The translations under genes were made by a program, and so were the position numbers. Positions 7,590 through 14,931 of a stretch of 38,912 nucleotides of DNA are shown piece by piece (positions within the stretch are counted from its first letter, which is position 1; every line of letters begins with the position of its first letter). The DNA lies in NCBI GenBank assembly GCA_934162425.1, contig CAKPIS010000010.1, positions 1 through 38,912 of the forward strand. The letters run 5' to 3'. This stretch comes from an uncultured Bacilli bacterium (lineage in GTDB: Bacteria; Bacillota_I; Bacilli_A; RF39; UBA660). The notes below the pieces were generated by a model. That model searched no databases and was not told where the DNA came from. It saw only the letters and a list, made by a program, of their open reading frames with translations.

Positions 7590-7618
7590 TTGATTTTTTA
7601 TTTATTTTTTGCTAAACT
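7590..7618 (+). promoter_or_regulatory. Promoter of rpsT
   Basis: A -35 TTGATT and a -10 TAAACT are separated by 17 bases, with a TG one base before the -10 (extended -10). Confidence 0.65.
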
Positions 7619-7653
7619 ATAAGAAGTTATGAGCTTTAGGAGGTGAATTAAAC

Positions 7654-7896
7654 ATGCCAAATATTAAAAGTGCTAAGAAAAGAGTTAAAGTAACAAACGC
7701 AAAACATGAAGCTAATATATTAAAAAATGGTGCTATGAAAACAGCAGTTAAAAAAGCTAGAAAAGATGCTACAGTAGAAAACTTAAACATAGCTAATAAA
7801 AGAATTGACAAAGCTGTTGGTCAAGGACTTATTACTAAGAATAAGGCAGCTCGCCTAAAATCAAATATTTCAAAAAAAGTAAATGAATCGAAGTAA
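7654..7896 (+). CDS. rpsT: 30S ribosomal protein S20
   Basis: S20 is a primary 16S rRNA-binding protein of the small subunit. The product has 80 residues, is very rich in Lys and Ala, and starts MPNIKSAKKRVKV, which is diagnostic. It ends with the LKSNISKK region. The ribosome binding site is a full AGGAGGTGA. The gene stands divergently from gpr, as in many Firmicutes, and has its own terminator overlapping the stop codon. Confidence 0.97.
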   Translation: MPNIKSAKKRVKVTNAKHEANILKNGAMKTAVKKARKDATVENLNIANKRIDKAVGQGLITKNKAARLKSNISKKVNESK

Positions 7897-7914
7897 TTTT
7901 ACTTCTTTTTTTTT
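7890..7914 (+). terminator. rpsT terminator
   Basis: GAAGTA and TACTTC pair around an ATTT loop, followed by eight or more T. The stem includes the TAA stop codon. Confidence 0.8.
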
Positions 7915-7948
7915 GACTTTACTGATATAATGTTTATGGTGATTATAA

Positions 7949-8878
7949 ATGAAGGGGAAAAACTTTTTAAAACTTATCGTACTTGTCTTTTTATGCACTT
8001 TCTTTTGTTATGTATTAAATGATAATAAAGAAATTTTATTAAATGAAATAACATATATTAATGAAAAATACTTAAGTAAAAACATTAAACAAGTACTAGT
8101 AGATAATAAATATAGAAAAAAAGAAAATTATAGTTATGTACAAATAAATAATAATACTAATATAAAAGATATTGATGAACTTAAGAATTCAATATATACA
8201 TTTTTAGATGCTGGTTGGGATAAATATATCATTAAATGTGATCCAGCTTATGCATCTTGTGTTACTGATATTAAAAAAATTGCAGAAGATAAATCTTATT
8301 TAACAAATATTAGTAATTTTGTTCATCCTTTTAATTCGTTTGAAAACATAAGTACCCAAATTGCATCAAGTGGTAAGATTACACTAAATAGAAAAAATAG
8401 ATATACTTCTGATCAAATAGAAAAGATAAATGAAAAAGTAGATAAAATATATAAAGATAATTATGATTCTAGTAAAAATGTTACAGAAAACATTAAAATA
8501 TTTCATGATTATATAATAAATAATACTAAGTATGATAAAGATAATAAGTCTGGTAAATCTACTCTTTCTTCTTCTGGTGCTTATGGTGTTTTATTTGATG
8601 GCGTTGGAATATGCAGTGGCTATGCTGATGCAATGAGTTTATTTTTAGATAAATTACACGTTAAAAATTATAGAATATCTTCTGATACTCATGTTTGGAA
8701 TTTAGTATATGTTGAAGGAAGCTGGAAACATCTTGATTTAACTTGGGATGATCCTATTACTGATGATGGTTCTAATATATTAGAACATGAATACTTTTTA
8801 ATTTCATATGATGAGCTTAAGAAAAAAGAAGATGATGAACATGACTTTGATGAGACAATATATAAAGAAGCATTATAA
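7949..8878 (+). CDS. Secreted or anchored transglutaminase-like protein
   Basis: The product has 309 residues. Residues 5-24 form a hydrophobic signal or anchor. The transglutaminase-like core has a complete catalytic triad: Cys222 in GICSGYA, His248 in DTHVWN and Asp263 in HLDLTWDDP. In bacteria this fold is usually a cysteine protease or amidase rather than a crosslinker. The start has GGTGAT five bases upstream. A TATAAT is at 7926-7931 but without a good -35. The gene lies between the rpsT terminator and a bidirectional terminator, so it is probably monocistronic. The substrate is unknown; cell-wall or spore-coat proteins are possible. Confidence 0.85.
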   Translation: MKGKNFLKLIVLVFLCTFFCYVLNDNKEILLNEITYINEKYLSKNIKQVLVDNKYRKKENYSYVQINNNTNIKDIDELKNSIYTFLDAGWDKYIIKCDPAYASCVTDIKKIAEDKSYLTNISNFVHPFNSFENISTQIASSGKITLNRKNRYTSDQIEKINEKVDKIYKDNYDSSKNVTENIKIFHDYIINNTKYDKDNKSGKSTLSSSGAYGVLFDGVGICSGYADAMSLFLDKLHVKNYRISSDTHVWNLVYVEGSWKHLDLTWDDPITDDGSNILEHEYFLISYDELKKKEDDEHDFDETIYKEAL

Positions 8879-8880
8879 AA

Positions 8881-8906
8881 GAAAGCTTTTTTTAAGCTTT
8901 CTTCTT
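8881..8906. terminator. Bidirectional terminator
   Basis: GAAAGCTT and AAGCTTTC form an eight-pair stem with a five-T loop. T-rich tracts follow on the plus strand and A-rich sequence precedes it, so it can serve both convergent genes. Confidence 0.8.
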
Positions 8907-8907
8907 T

Positions 8908-9090
8908 TTAATTGAATAAATTTCTTAAACAAGCCTTTATATAGCCTAATACCTCTGGATTAAATATAGTAATAGCACTAACTGATAATAATATTAAAAG
9001 TATAATAACAATTATTATAAGTCCTGTATTTGTCATTTTCATTGTATCCCTATCAATTTTTCCTGGTCTTCCAACCCTTTTTGCTCTCAT
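8908..9090 (-). CDS. Small single-pass membrane protein downstream of miaA
   Basis: The product has 60 residues: a basic N-terminus with RVGRPGK, a very hydrophobic helix at about residues 24-44, and a short amphipathic tail. It is not a family I recognise. Its Shine-Dalgarno (GGGAAGTAAG) overlaps the miaA stop codon, implying coupling. The size and clean signals argue that it is a real gene. Confidence 0.7.
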   Translation of the reverse strand: MRAKRVGRPGKIDRDTMKMTNTGLIIIVIILLILLSVSAITIFNPEVLGYIKACLRNLFN

Positions 9091-9095
9091 AAAAC

Positions 9096-9959
9096 TTACT
9101 TCCCTTCTATATAACTTACCACGTTTTTTATCGTATTATCAAAATCATTTTTATCTATGTTAAACCACTTAACATTCATTTGATTATTAAACCATGTATA
9201 TTGCCTTTTAGCATAATTACGACTTTTCTTCTTTATTAATTCTATAGCATCATCTAAACTAATCTTATTATCAAAATATAAATATAACTCTTTATATCCT
9301 ATAGCAGTTTTAATAGCTTTACTATTAATGTTATTATCATAAAAATATCTAGCTTCATCTATTAATCCATCACTAACCATTTTATCTACTCTATCATTAA
9401 TAGCTTCATATAAAGAATCTCTATTTGTTGTAAGTCCAATTATTTTAGCATCATAAATACATTTATCTGATACTATTTTATCATTATTTTCATGATTATT
9501 CAAAAAACTTTCTAATCTTTGTCTATTATTTACATGTATTTTACTTACTTTATCTATATTTTTTACCATATCATATAACTCTTCATTAGTATATCCTGAA
9601 AAATCTTTACGGTTATTATTTTCCTTAAATTCATAATTATATAAAAGAGCTTTTAAATAAAGACCTGTACCACCTACTATTATAACGTTTTTACCCTCAC
9701 TAATTAATTTATCTAATACTCCTCTAGCATCTTTTTGATAATCAAAAACAGAATAATCTTCTTCTGGATTTTTAATATCAATCATATGATGAACAACTCC
9801 ATCCATTTCCTCTTTTGTTACTTTTGATGTTCCTATATTCATCTTTTTATATATTTGCATGCTATCAACACTTATTATCTCAGCATTATATTTTTTAGCT
9901 AAACTAATAGACATTTTTGTTTTTCCAACTCCTGTTGGACCTACTATCGCAATTATCAA
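9096..9959 (-). CDS. miaA: tRNA dimethylallyltransferase
   Basis: MiaA adds the dimethylallyl group to A37 of tRNAs that read codons beginning with U. The product has 287 residues from the chosen start. The P-loop GPTGVGKT is at residues 7-14, the substrate-binding DSMQIYKK follows near 34, and the C-terminal RQYTWFNNQ segment that holds the tRNA is present. The start is assigned to TTG at 9959 because AAGGAAGTGAT lies just upstream; the GTG at 9968 is inside that Shine-Dalgarno. It is the fourth gene of the unit that begins with the kinase-like trio. Confidence 0.95.
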   Translation of the reverse strand: MIIAIVGPTGVGKTKMSISLAKKYNAEIISVDSMQIYKKMNIGTSKVTKEEMDGVVHHMIDIKNPEEDYSVFDYQKDARGVLDKLISEGKNVIIVGGTGLYLKALLYNYEFKENNNRKDFSGYTNEELYDMVKNIDKVSKIHVNNRQRLESFLNNHENNDKIVSDKCIYDAKIIGLTTNRDSLYEAINDRVDKMVSDGLIDEARYFYDNNINSKAIKTAIGYKELYLYFDNKISLDDAIELIKKKSRNYAKRQYTWFNNQMNVKWFNIDKNDFDNTIKNVVSYIEGK

Positions 9960-9977
9960 ATAAATCACTTCCTTTAA

Positions 9978-10643
9978 TTAAAATTTATAGCTATCTAACA
10001 TTTTAAAACTATCTACATAATAATTAGTTTTATATCTTATATTATTAATTAATCTTTCCATATAGTTTTCTTTAAAGTTATCTGGAACATAAAAATTTTC
10101 CATAGAAAAAGAATAAATAAAATAATTAAATACAAAAAAGTTTAAGTTTGATAAATTAATATCTTTAGTACTTTTTAAGCTTGCACCCTCTTCTTGTTTT
10201 TTATAAAGATCTGTATCAATAAAATAGAAGTTATCTTTTATAAATGTATGTTCTAATTTTATATCATCAAATATAACGTTTTCTTTAATTAAACATGGTA
10301 AAAATTTATCATAATATAAGCTTAAATAATCATCAAATGATAAATCCATTGTTTTATTTTTTATTTCCAAAACTAAATTTTCTAGTGATATACCAGGTGC
10401 CATATTAGCATAATATCCTTTAAATTTATCTTCTATGTATAGCTTACTTTTAGGATACATTATAATAGGAGATTGTCTTTTTAAATTGTTATTAATATTA
10501 TCTAATACCCACTTTGAAACATCAGTAAAAAACACTTTTAATACACCATCATTATATTTATAGCACTTTCCAAAATAGCCACTATTTTCACCACTAAGTG
10601 GTATTAACTCACCAAATTGTTTACTACTTAATTTTATCATCAT
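9978..10643 (-). CDS. Kinase-like protein, paralogue 3
   Basis: The product has 221 residues and is the last of three tandem paralogues. A degenerate protein-kinase layout is visible: YFGKCYK (Gly-rich loop position), LKVF with Lys36, DDIKLEH with Asp127 and Lys129 (catalytic loop) and IDTDLY at 142-147 (metal-binding position). The block NLKRQSPIIMYP at 53-64 is shared with paralogue 2. It overlaps the preceding gene as ATGATGA. It is the most diverged copy. Substrate and activity are unknown, and it may be an atypical kinase or a pseudokinase. Confidence 0.85.
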   Translation of the reverse strand: MMIKLSSKQFGELIPLSGENSGYFGKCYKYNDGVLKVFFTDVSKWVLDNINNNLKRQSPIIMYPKSKLYIEDKFKGYYANMAPGISLENLVLEIKNKTMDLSFDDYLSLYYDKFLPCLIKENVIFDDIKLEHTFIKDNFYFIDTDLYKKQEEGASLKSTKDINLSNLNFFVFNYFIYSFSMENFYVPDNFKENYMERLINNIRYKTNYYVDSFKMLDSYKF

Positions 10644-11353
10644 AACACCTTTCTAAGTTCATCTATTTGACTATCTTTAAATTTATAATTTGATAATTTA
10701 AGTATACTATCTACATCTTTATTAGTAACTTTTTCTATATTTATAAGATAATTATACAAAAACTCTTCACTTTCTATATTATTATTAACCCAGCAATCTC
10801 CAGGTAAATAATGATTAATAATAGCAATTATCGAACTATTTACTTCTATTAAATTTTGTTTTTTCTTTTCTTTATTTGTCATAGCAAGAGGAACACTTTT
10901 AAAAAAGTCTGAATCTATTAAACTCATACTATCATCTATAAATACATGATTTGGTTTAACATCATTTAAATATATTTTTTCTTTATTTAGCTCATTTAAA
11001 AACTCATTATAATAAGCTGACAATAGTTTATCAAATGATAAATCATTTTCATTATTCTCAATTTGTTCATATAATGTATTAAAATCTATTCCTGGTGCTA
11101 AAGGACATGTATATCCATCCATAAATTTACTTTTTTGTTCAAAGTACACAGCATCTTTAGGATACATTATAATAGGAGACTGTCTTTTTAAATTTCTTCT
11201 TATATTTTTCTTTACATCTTCTTCTAACTTTCTTGTAAATATTTTAAGTACTGTATTGCTATTTAATTTATAGCAAATGCCATACCTACCATAGTTTATC
11301 TTAGATACAGGAGGTAATTTTTCTATCATTTCTTTACTTATATAAATAGGCAT
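10640..11353 (-). CDS. Kinase-like protein, paralogue 2
   Basis: The product has 237 residues. Visible motifs are YGRYGICYK near 21-29, VLKIF with Lys37, NDVKPNH with Asp131, Lys133 and His136, and LIDSDF at 145-150. The catalytic loop resembles D-x-K-P-x-N of Ser/Thr kinases, with His where the metal-binding Asn is expected. Its start codon shares a base with the stop of paralogue 1 (TAATG), and paralogue 3 starts inside its end, so translation is probably coupled. There is no transmembrane segment. Confidence 0.87.
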   Translation of the reverse strand: MPIYISKEMIEKLPPVSKINYGRYGICYKLNSNTVLKIFTRKLEEDVKKNIRRNLKRQSPIIMYPKDAVYFEQKSKFMDGYTCPLAPGIDFNTLYEQIENNENDLSFDKLLSAYYNEFLNELNKEKIYLNDVKPNHVFIDDSMSLIDSDFFKSVPLAMTNKEKKKQNLIEVNSSIIAIINHYLPGDCWVNNNIESEEFLYNYLINIEKVTNKDVDSILKLSNYKFKDSQIDELRKVL

Positions 11354-12057
11354 TATAATAACTTCCTTAATTCACTTATTTGTTCATCTTCAAATCTATA
11401 ATCTAAAAAATCACCTAAACTATTAATTTGTCCACCACTAACTTTTTTAATATTATTAATATTTTTGTAAAGATAGGAAGAACTATCTATATCATTATAA
11501 CTAAAATTTAACTCATTTGGAAGAAAATACTCAACAAGTGAAATAACAGAGTTATTTACCTTTTTTAAATTTCTTTTATTTTTATTACTATTTGTCATAA
11601 ATACAGGAACTTTTTTATAAAAGTCAGAATCTATTAAACTTATACTATCATCTATAAATATATGTGATGGTTTTATATCCTCTAAAAGAACTTTTTCTTT
11701 TAATAGTTTATCTAAAAATTCATCATAATAAGCTGATAATAATTTATCAAATGATATATTGTATTTTCCATTAGATATCATATCCATAATTGTATCTAAA
11801 TCAAGCCCTGATGCTTTATCACAAATATATCCATTTTTTTCATCTACAAACACTCTACTAATTGGATACATTATAATATCAGATTCTCTTTTTAAGTTTC
11901 TTTTTATATTAGTTTCTATATATGGCTCTAACTTTCTTGTAAATATCTTAAGTACTTTTCCTCTAAACTTATAACAATTACCATACTCACCTCTATTATT
12001 TTTAGATGCAGGTTTTAATTTATTTACAAACTCTTTATTTAAATATATTGTTCTCAT
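11353..12057 (-). CDS. Kinase-like protein, paralogue 1
   Basis: The product has 234 residues and is the first gene of a unit with its own strong promoter. The motifs are GEYGNCYK at 23-30, VLKIF with Lys37, EDIKPSH with Asp127, Lys129 and His132, and LIDSDFY at 141-147. The usual HRD His and the DFG Gly are absent. About 230 residues is small for a kinase, and the usual C-lobe is shortened. The similarity to lipopolysaccharide- or aminoglycoside-type small-molecule kinases is only general. The ribosome binding site is AGAGGGGAT. Confidence 0.87.
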   Translation of the reverse strand: MRTIYLNKEFVNKLKPASKNNRGEYGNCYKFRGKVLKIFTRKLEPYIETNIKRNLKRESDIIMYPISRVFVDEKNGYICDKASGLDLDTIMDMISNGKYNISFDKLLSAYYDEFLDKLLKEKVLLEDIKPSHIFIDDSISLIDSDFYKKVPVFMTNSNKNKRNLKKVNNSVISLVEYFLPNELNFSYNDIDSSSYLYKNINNIKKVSGGQINSLGDFLDYRFEDEQISELRKLL

Positions 12058-12086
12058 AAAATATCCCCTCTTTTTTAGTAAATGTT

Positions 12087-12114
12087 ATTATACCATAAAA
12101 TATAATATAGTCAA
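12087..12114 (-). promoter_or_regulatory. Promoter of the kinase-like trio and miaA
   Basis: A -35 TTGACT and a -10 TATAAT are 16 bases apart, with TGG before the -10 giving an extended -10. It lies about 30 bases upstream of the first gene. Confidence 0.8.
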
Positions 12115-12136
12115 ACCAATATTATTCCTACATAAA

Positions 12137-12164
12137 AGAAAATAAACTATGTAAAACTACATAG
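12137..12164 (-). terminator. Probable mutL terminator
   Basis: CTATGTA and TACATAG form a seven-pair stem with a four-base loop, followed by TTTATTTTC. The stem contains the mutL stop codon. The T tract is imperfect. Confidence 0.55.
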
Positions 12165-13935
12165 CTCTTTTAAACATTTTCTCTAATTCATAATTACTAT
12201 AAAATATAGTAGTAGGTCTTCCATGTGGACAAGTATACGGATTATCACATTTTCTTAAGTCATTAATTAAAGCTTCCATTTCACTAATAGAAATATTCAT
12301 ATTAGCCTTTATAGCCATTTTACAACTAAGCATTATAGCAGCTTTTTCTCTAAACTTTTCTATTGTAAAGTTTTTTTCTTGATCTATTAAAACTTCTATT
12401 ATTTTCTTTATCGTTTCTATTTCATATCCTTCTTTTATCCACGTAGGATGCTCTTTAATAACAAATGTATTAATACCACTTTCTTCTATATCAAAATGCA
12501 TATTTCTTAAAACATTTATATTTTGTTTTATTATTATAAATTCATTAGATGGGAATTCTAAAGTAAGAGGAACTAGCATCTTAATACTACTTTCATTTGG
12601 ATTACCAAATGCTTTTTTATAACCCTCATAATTTATTCTTTCTTTTGCAGCATGCTGATCTATCATATATATACCAAGTTCATTATGACAAATTATATAA
12701 GTACCCTTAGCAAGCCCTACAGGATACATCTCTGGCATAACTACTTTGTTTTCTTCTATTTTATCTTCTTCTTTTTCTTCTTCATTGTAACTTACCATAT
12801 CTTCATTTACACTTAAAACAGGCTCATCAAATAAAGAATAATCTATAACATTAGAGTCAATTATATTTTCTCTTTCTAAGTTTAATTGTTGTTCTACTAC
12901 TCTTTTCCTTTCATAAACAGGATTATTACTTTTTTCTATCTTAGGTATTAAAAGTTCTTTATCAAGTACTCCTTTTATTCCAGTTTTAATTAATTCTTTT
13001 AAATCTTCAAAGTTACTAAACTTAATATCTAGTTTAGATGGATGAACATTTACATCTATTAAAGATGGATCTGTATTTATATTTAAAACAACAATAGGAT
13101 ATCTAGTTTCTGGTTTAAAGGTATGATACGCATCATTTATAGCCCTATTTAGTTCTATGTTTCTAACAACTCTTTTATTAACTAATGTTATCATATGATT
13201 TCTAGACGATCTAGTAACTTCTGGAAGTGATATATATCCATCTATATCATAATCATCGTTAAAAGCAGATACCTTTCTCATTTTTCTAACAACTTCAAGC
13301 CCATATATATCTCTTATCACTTTAAGTAAATCACCAGAACCATCCGTATTTAAAACTGTTTTATCATTACTTATTAAAATAAATTTTTTATCAGGATATG
13401 ATAAAGCCATCTTATTTACATACTCACAAACATTTGCAAGCTCACTATATATACTATTTAAGTATTTTAACCTTGCAGGAGTATTATAAAATAAATCACG
13501 TACTTCTATTATTGTTCCACGTCTTGCATCACTTTTACTATCACTAACTAAATTACCACCATCTAAAACAAGTTTTGTTCCAACATCTCCTTGTGATGTT
13601 ATAAGAGTTACTTTAGATACTGATGCAATAGAAGGAAGTGCTTCACCTCTAAAACCTAAAGATGATATTCTAAATAAGCCTATTTCATCAAATAATTTAC
13701 TTGTAGCATGTCTTTTAAATGACATTATAGCATCATCATGACTCATTCCACTTCCATTATCTGTAACTTTAATTAATTTAGTTCCAGCATCTACTATTTC
13801 TATTTTAATTTCATCTGCTCCAGCATCAACACTATTTTCTACTAATTCTTTAACAACAGAAACACATTTTTCAACAACCTCTCCAGCTGCTATCTTATTA
13901 GCTAATAAATCATCCATTACCTTTATTTTGTTCAA
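12157..13935 (-). CDS. mutL: DNA mismatch repair protein MutL
   Basis: MutL couples mismatch recognition by MutS to strand incision. The product has 592 residues. The GHKL ATPase shows IAAGEVV, ELVENSVDAGA, DNGSGM, ATSKL and GFRGEAL in order within the first 110 residues. The C-terminal part carries the endonuclease motif DQHAAKERINYE and CPHGRPT, as in MutL of organisms without MutH. The start is assigned to TTG at 13935, since AAGGTGAT lies just upstream and the GTG at 13944 is within it. The stop codon of the upstream gene overlaps this Shine-Dalgarno, so the two are coupled. mutS lies elsewhere in the window, which is less common. Confidence 0.96.
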   Translation of the reverse strand: MNKIKVMDDLLANKIAAGEVVEKCVSVVKELVENSVDAGADEIKIEIVDAGTKLIKVTDNGSGMSHDDAIMSFKRHATSKLFDEIGLFRISSLGFRGEALPSIASVSKVTLITSQGDVGTKLVLDGGNLVSDSKSDARRGTIIEVRDLFYNTPARLKYLNSIYSELANVCEYVNKMALSYPDKKFILISNDKTVLNTDGSGDLLKVIRDIYGLEVVRKMRKVSAFNDDYDIDGYISLPEVTRSSRNHMITLVNKRVVRNIELNRAINDAYHTFKPETRYPIVVLNINTDPSLIDVNVHPSKLDIKFSNFEDLKELIKTGIKGVLDKELLIPKIEKSNNPVYERKRVVEQQLNLERENIIDSNVIDYSLFDEPVLSVNEDMVSYNEEEKEEDKIEENKVVMPEMYPVGLAKGTYIICHNELGIYMIDQHAAKERINYEGYKKAFGNPNESSIKMLVPLTLEFPSNEFIIIKQNINVLRNMHFDIEESGINTFVIKEHPTWIKEGYEIETIKKIIEVLIDQEKNFTIEKFREKAAIMLSCKMAIKANMNISISEMEALINDLRKCDNPYTCPHGRPTTIFYSNYELEKMFKRAM

Positions 13936-13940
13936 AAAAA

Positions 13941-14573
13941 TCACCTTCTTCTTATATCTAAATTAACTTTATCTAAAACATCACTTTCATAATATAATCC
14001 ATCATTTTCATAATCATGAGTATTAGTATAGTTAGGATTACGAATTAATCTACCGACGTTACCATCCAAAACAGGTAAAAAACCATAAATATATTCTGGA
14101 AGTAGTCTAGTATTACCATTATTTTCCTTATAATATATAGGTTTTATCTCTCCTTCTTTTAACCCTATATATGATTTAGGAATTCTAACTATTATAACAC
14201 CATCAGAATCTTTATATCTACAAGCTGATTTTATTTGTCCAACAGCTATTAAAGGATTACTATATATTGATACTGTTTTACCAATACTTATATAATCATT
14301 TTGTGCTACACCTTGCATTAAGTCACCATTATTAATTAAACCATTATAAAAAACATCATATAAATAGTTAAAATCAACTCTACTATAACCAGTTCTATGT
14401 ATTCCAACAGCATAATCTTCATTAAATAATAAGCTAAGTTCTCTACCAATATTTACATCTAAATATCCCATCTTATCATACTGTTTAGCTAATTTTTTGT
14501 AATATCTATTTGGAATAATATTTTCTTTAGTTAACTTATAACTTTTATTTAAAACTTTATGTCTATTTATCAT
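13941..14573 (-). CDS. Uncharacterised protein, possibly ADP-ribosyltransferase-like
   Basis: The product has 210 residues, no signal peptide and no membrane segment. The middle part reads GIHRTGYS, then a helix ending in NGLINNG, then SACRYKDSDGVI and IPKSYIG, and finally LLPEYIYGF. The order HRT, NGL, strand, Glu in PEY recalls the H-x-E type ADP-ribosyltransferase fold (PARP or KptA-like), but this is a pattern impression and not a firm assignment. The start at ATG 14573 follows GGTGAT by four bases. An extended -10 promoter lies at 14591-14599. The gene is translationally coupled to mutL, which suggests coexpression with repair. Confidence 0.75.
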   Translation of the reverse strand: MINRHKVLNKSYKLTKENIIPNRYYKKLAKQYDKMGYLDVNIGRELSLLFNEDYAVGIHRTGYSRVDFNYLYDVFYNGLINNGDLMQGVAQNDYISIGKTVSIYSNPLIAVGQIKSACRYKDSDGVIIVRIPKSYIGLKEGEIKPIYYKENNGNTRLLPEYIYGFLPVLDGNVGRLIRNPNYTNTHDYENDGLYYESDVLDKVNLDIRRR

Positions 14574-14590
14574 ATCTATCACCATAAACC

Positions 14591-14599
14591 ATTATAACA
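14591..14599 (-). promoter_or_regulatory. Extended -10 promoter of the mutL unit
   Basis: TGTTATAAT lies on the minus strand, with no good -35. The predicted start is about 11 bases before the ATG, so the leader is very short. It overlaps the divergent sporulation-type promoter of the coat-like gene. Confidence 0.55.
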
Positions 14600-14623
14600 T
14601 ATTTTTTTAGTTTACATATACTA
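14596..14623 (+). promoter_or_regulatory. Candidate sigma-K promoter of the coat-type gene
   Basis: AACA, 15 bases, then CATATACTA matches the sigma-K pattern (MACM, about 16 bases, CATAnnnTA) known from Bacillus coat genes. The predicted start falls at the AAGG of the Shine-Dalgarno. It is supported by the coat-like composition of the gene it precedes. Confidence 0.5.
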
Positions 14624-14644
14624 CTTTAAAGGAAGGTGAAGAAA

Positions 14645-14893
14645 TTGAATCAAAATTATAGATACATAAGACAAAGTGTACCATCACAAAATTATCCTTA
14701 TACATATTCATCAAACCAAAACAATGATGAAAGATTTGTTGGAGGATTTGCATTTCCATTTTTACTTGGAGGGGTAACAGGTGCTGCTATTGCACCAGCT
14801 TTCTGGAATAATGGTTATGGGTATAATAATAGACCAGGTTATTATTATCCACCTGCTCCATATTACCCATACCCACCTAGAAGATGGTTTTAA
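14645..14893 (+). CDS. Tyr/Pro/Asn-rich small protein, probable spore coat component
   Basis: The product has 82 residues. The N-terminal third is rich in Asn, Gln, Tyr and Ser, the middle is a hydrophobic Gly-Ala segment (GGFAFPFLLGGVTGAAIAP), and the tail is Gly, Tyr and Pro with several PYYP-like groups. Such composition is typical of crosslinked coat proteins. The start is taken as TTG at 14645 because AAGGAAGGTGA lies upstream and the GTG at 14636 is inside it. A sigma-K-like promoter precedes it. The coat assignment is inference from composition and promoter. Confidence 0.7.
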   Translation: MNQNYRYIRQSVPSQNYPYTYSSNQNNDERFVGGFAFPFLLGGVTGAAIAPAFWNNGYGYNNRPGYYYPPAPYYPYPPRRWF

Positions 14894-14903
14894 ATTAACA
14901 AAG

Positions 14904-14931
14904 GCTAGTTTAATTATAAACTAGCTTTTAA
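14904..14931. terminator. Bidirectional terminator between the coat-type and lysozyme genes
   Basis: GCTAGTTTA and TAAACTAGC form a nine-pair stem with an ATTA loop and a short T tract. The lysozyme stop codon on the minus strand lies just beside it. Confidence 0.7.
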
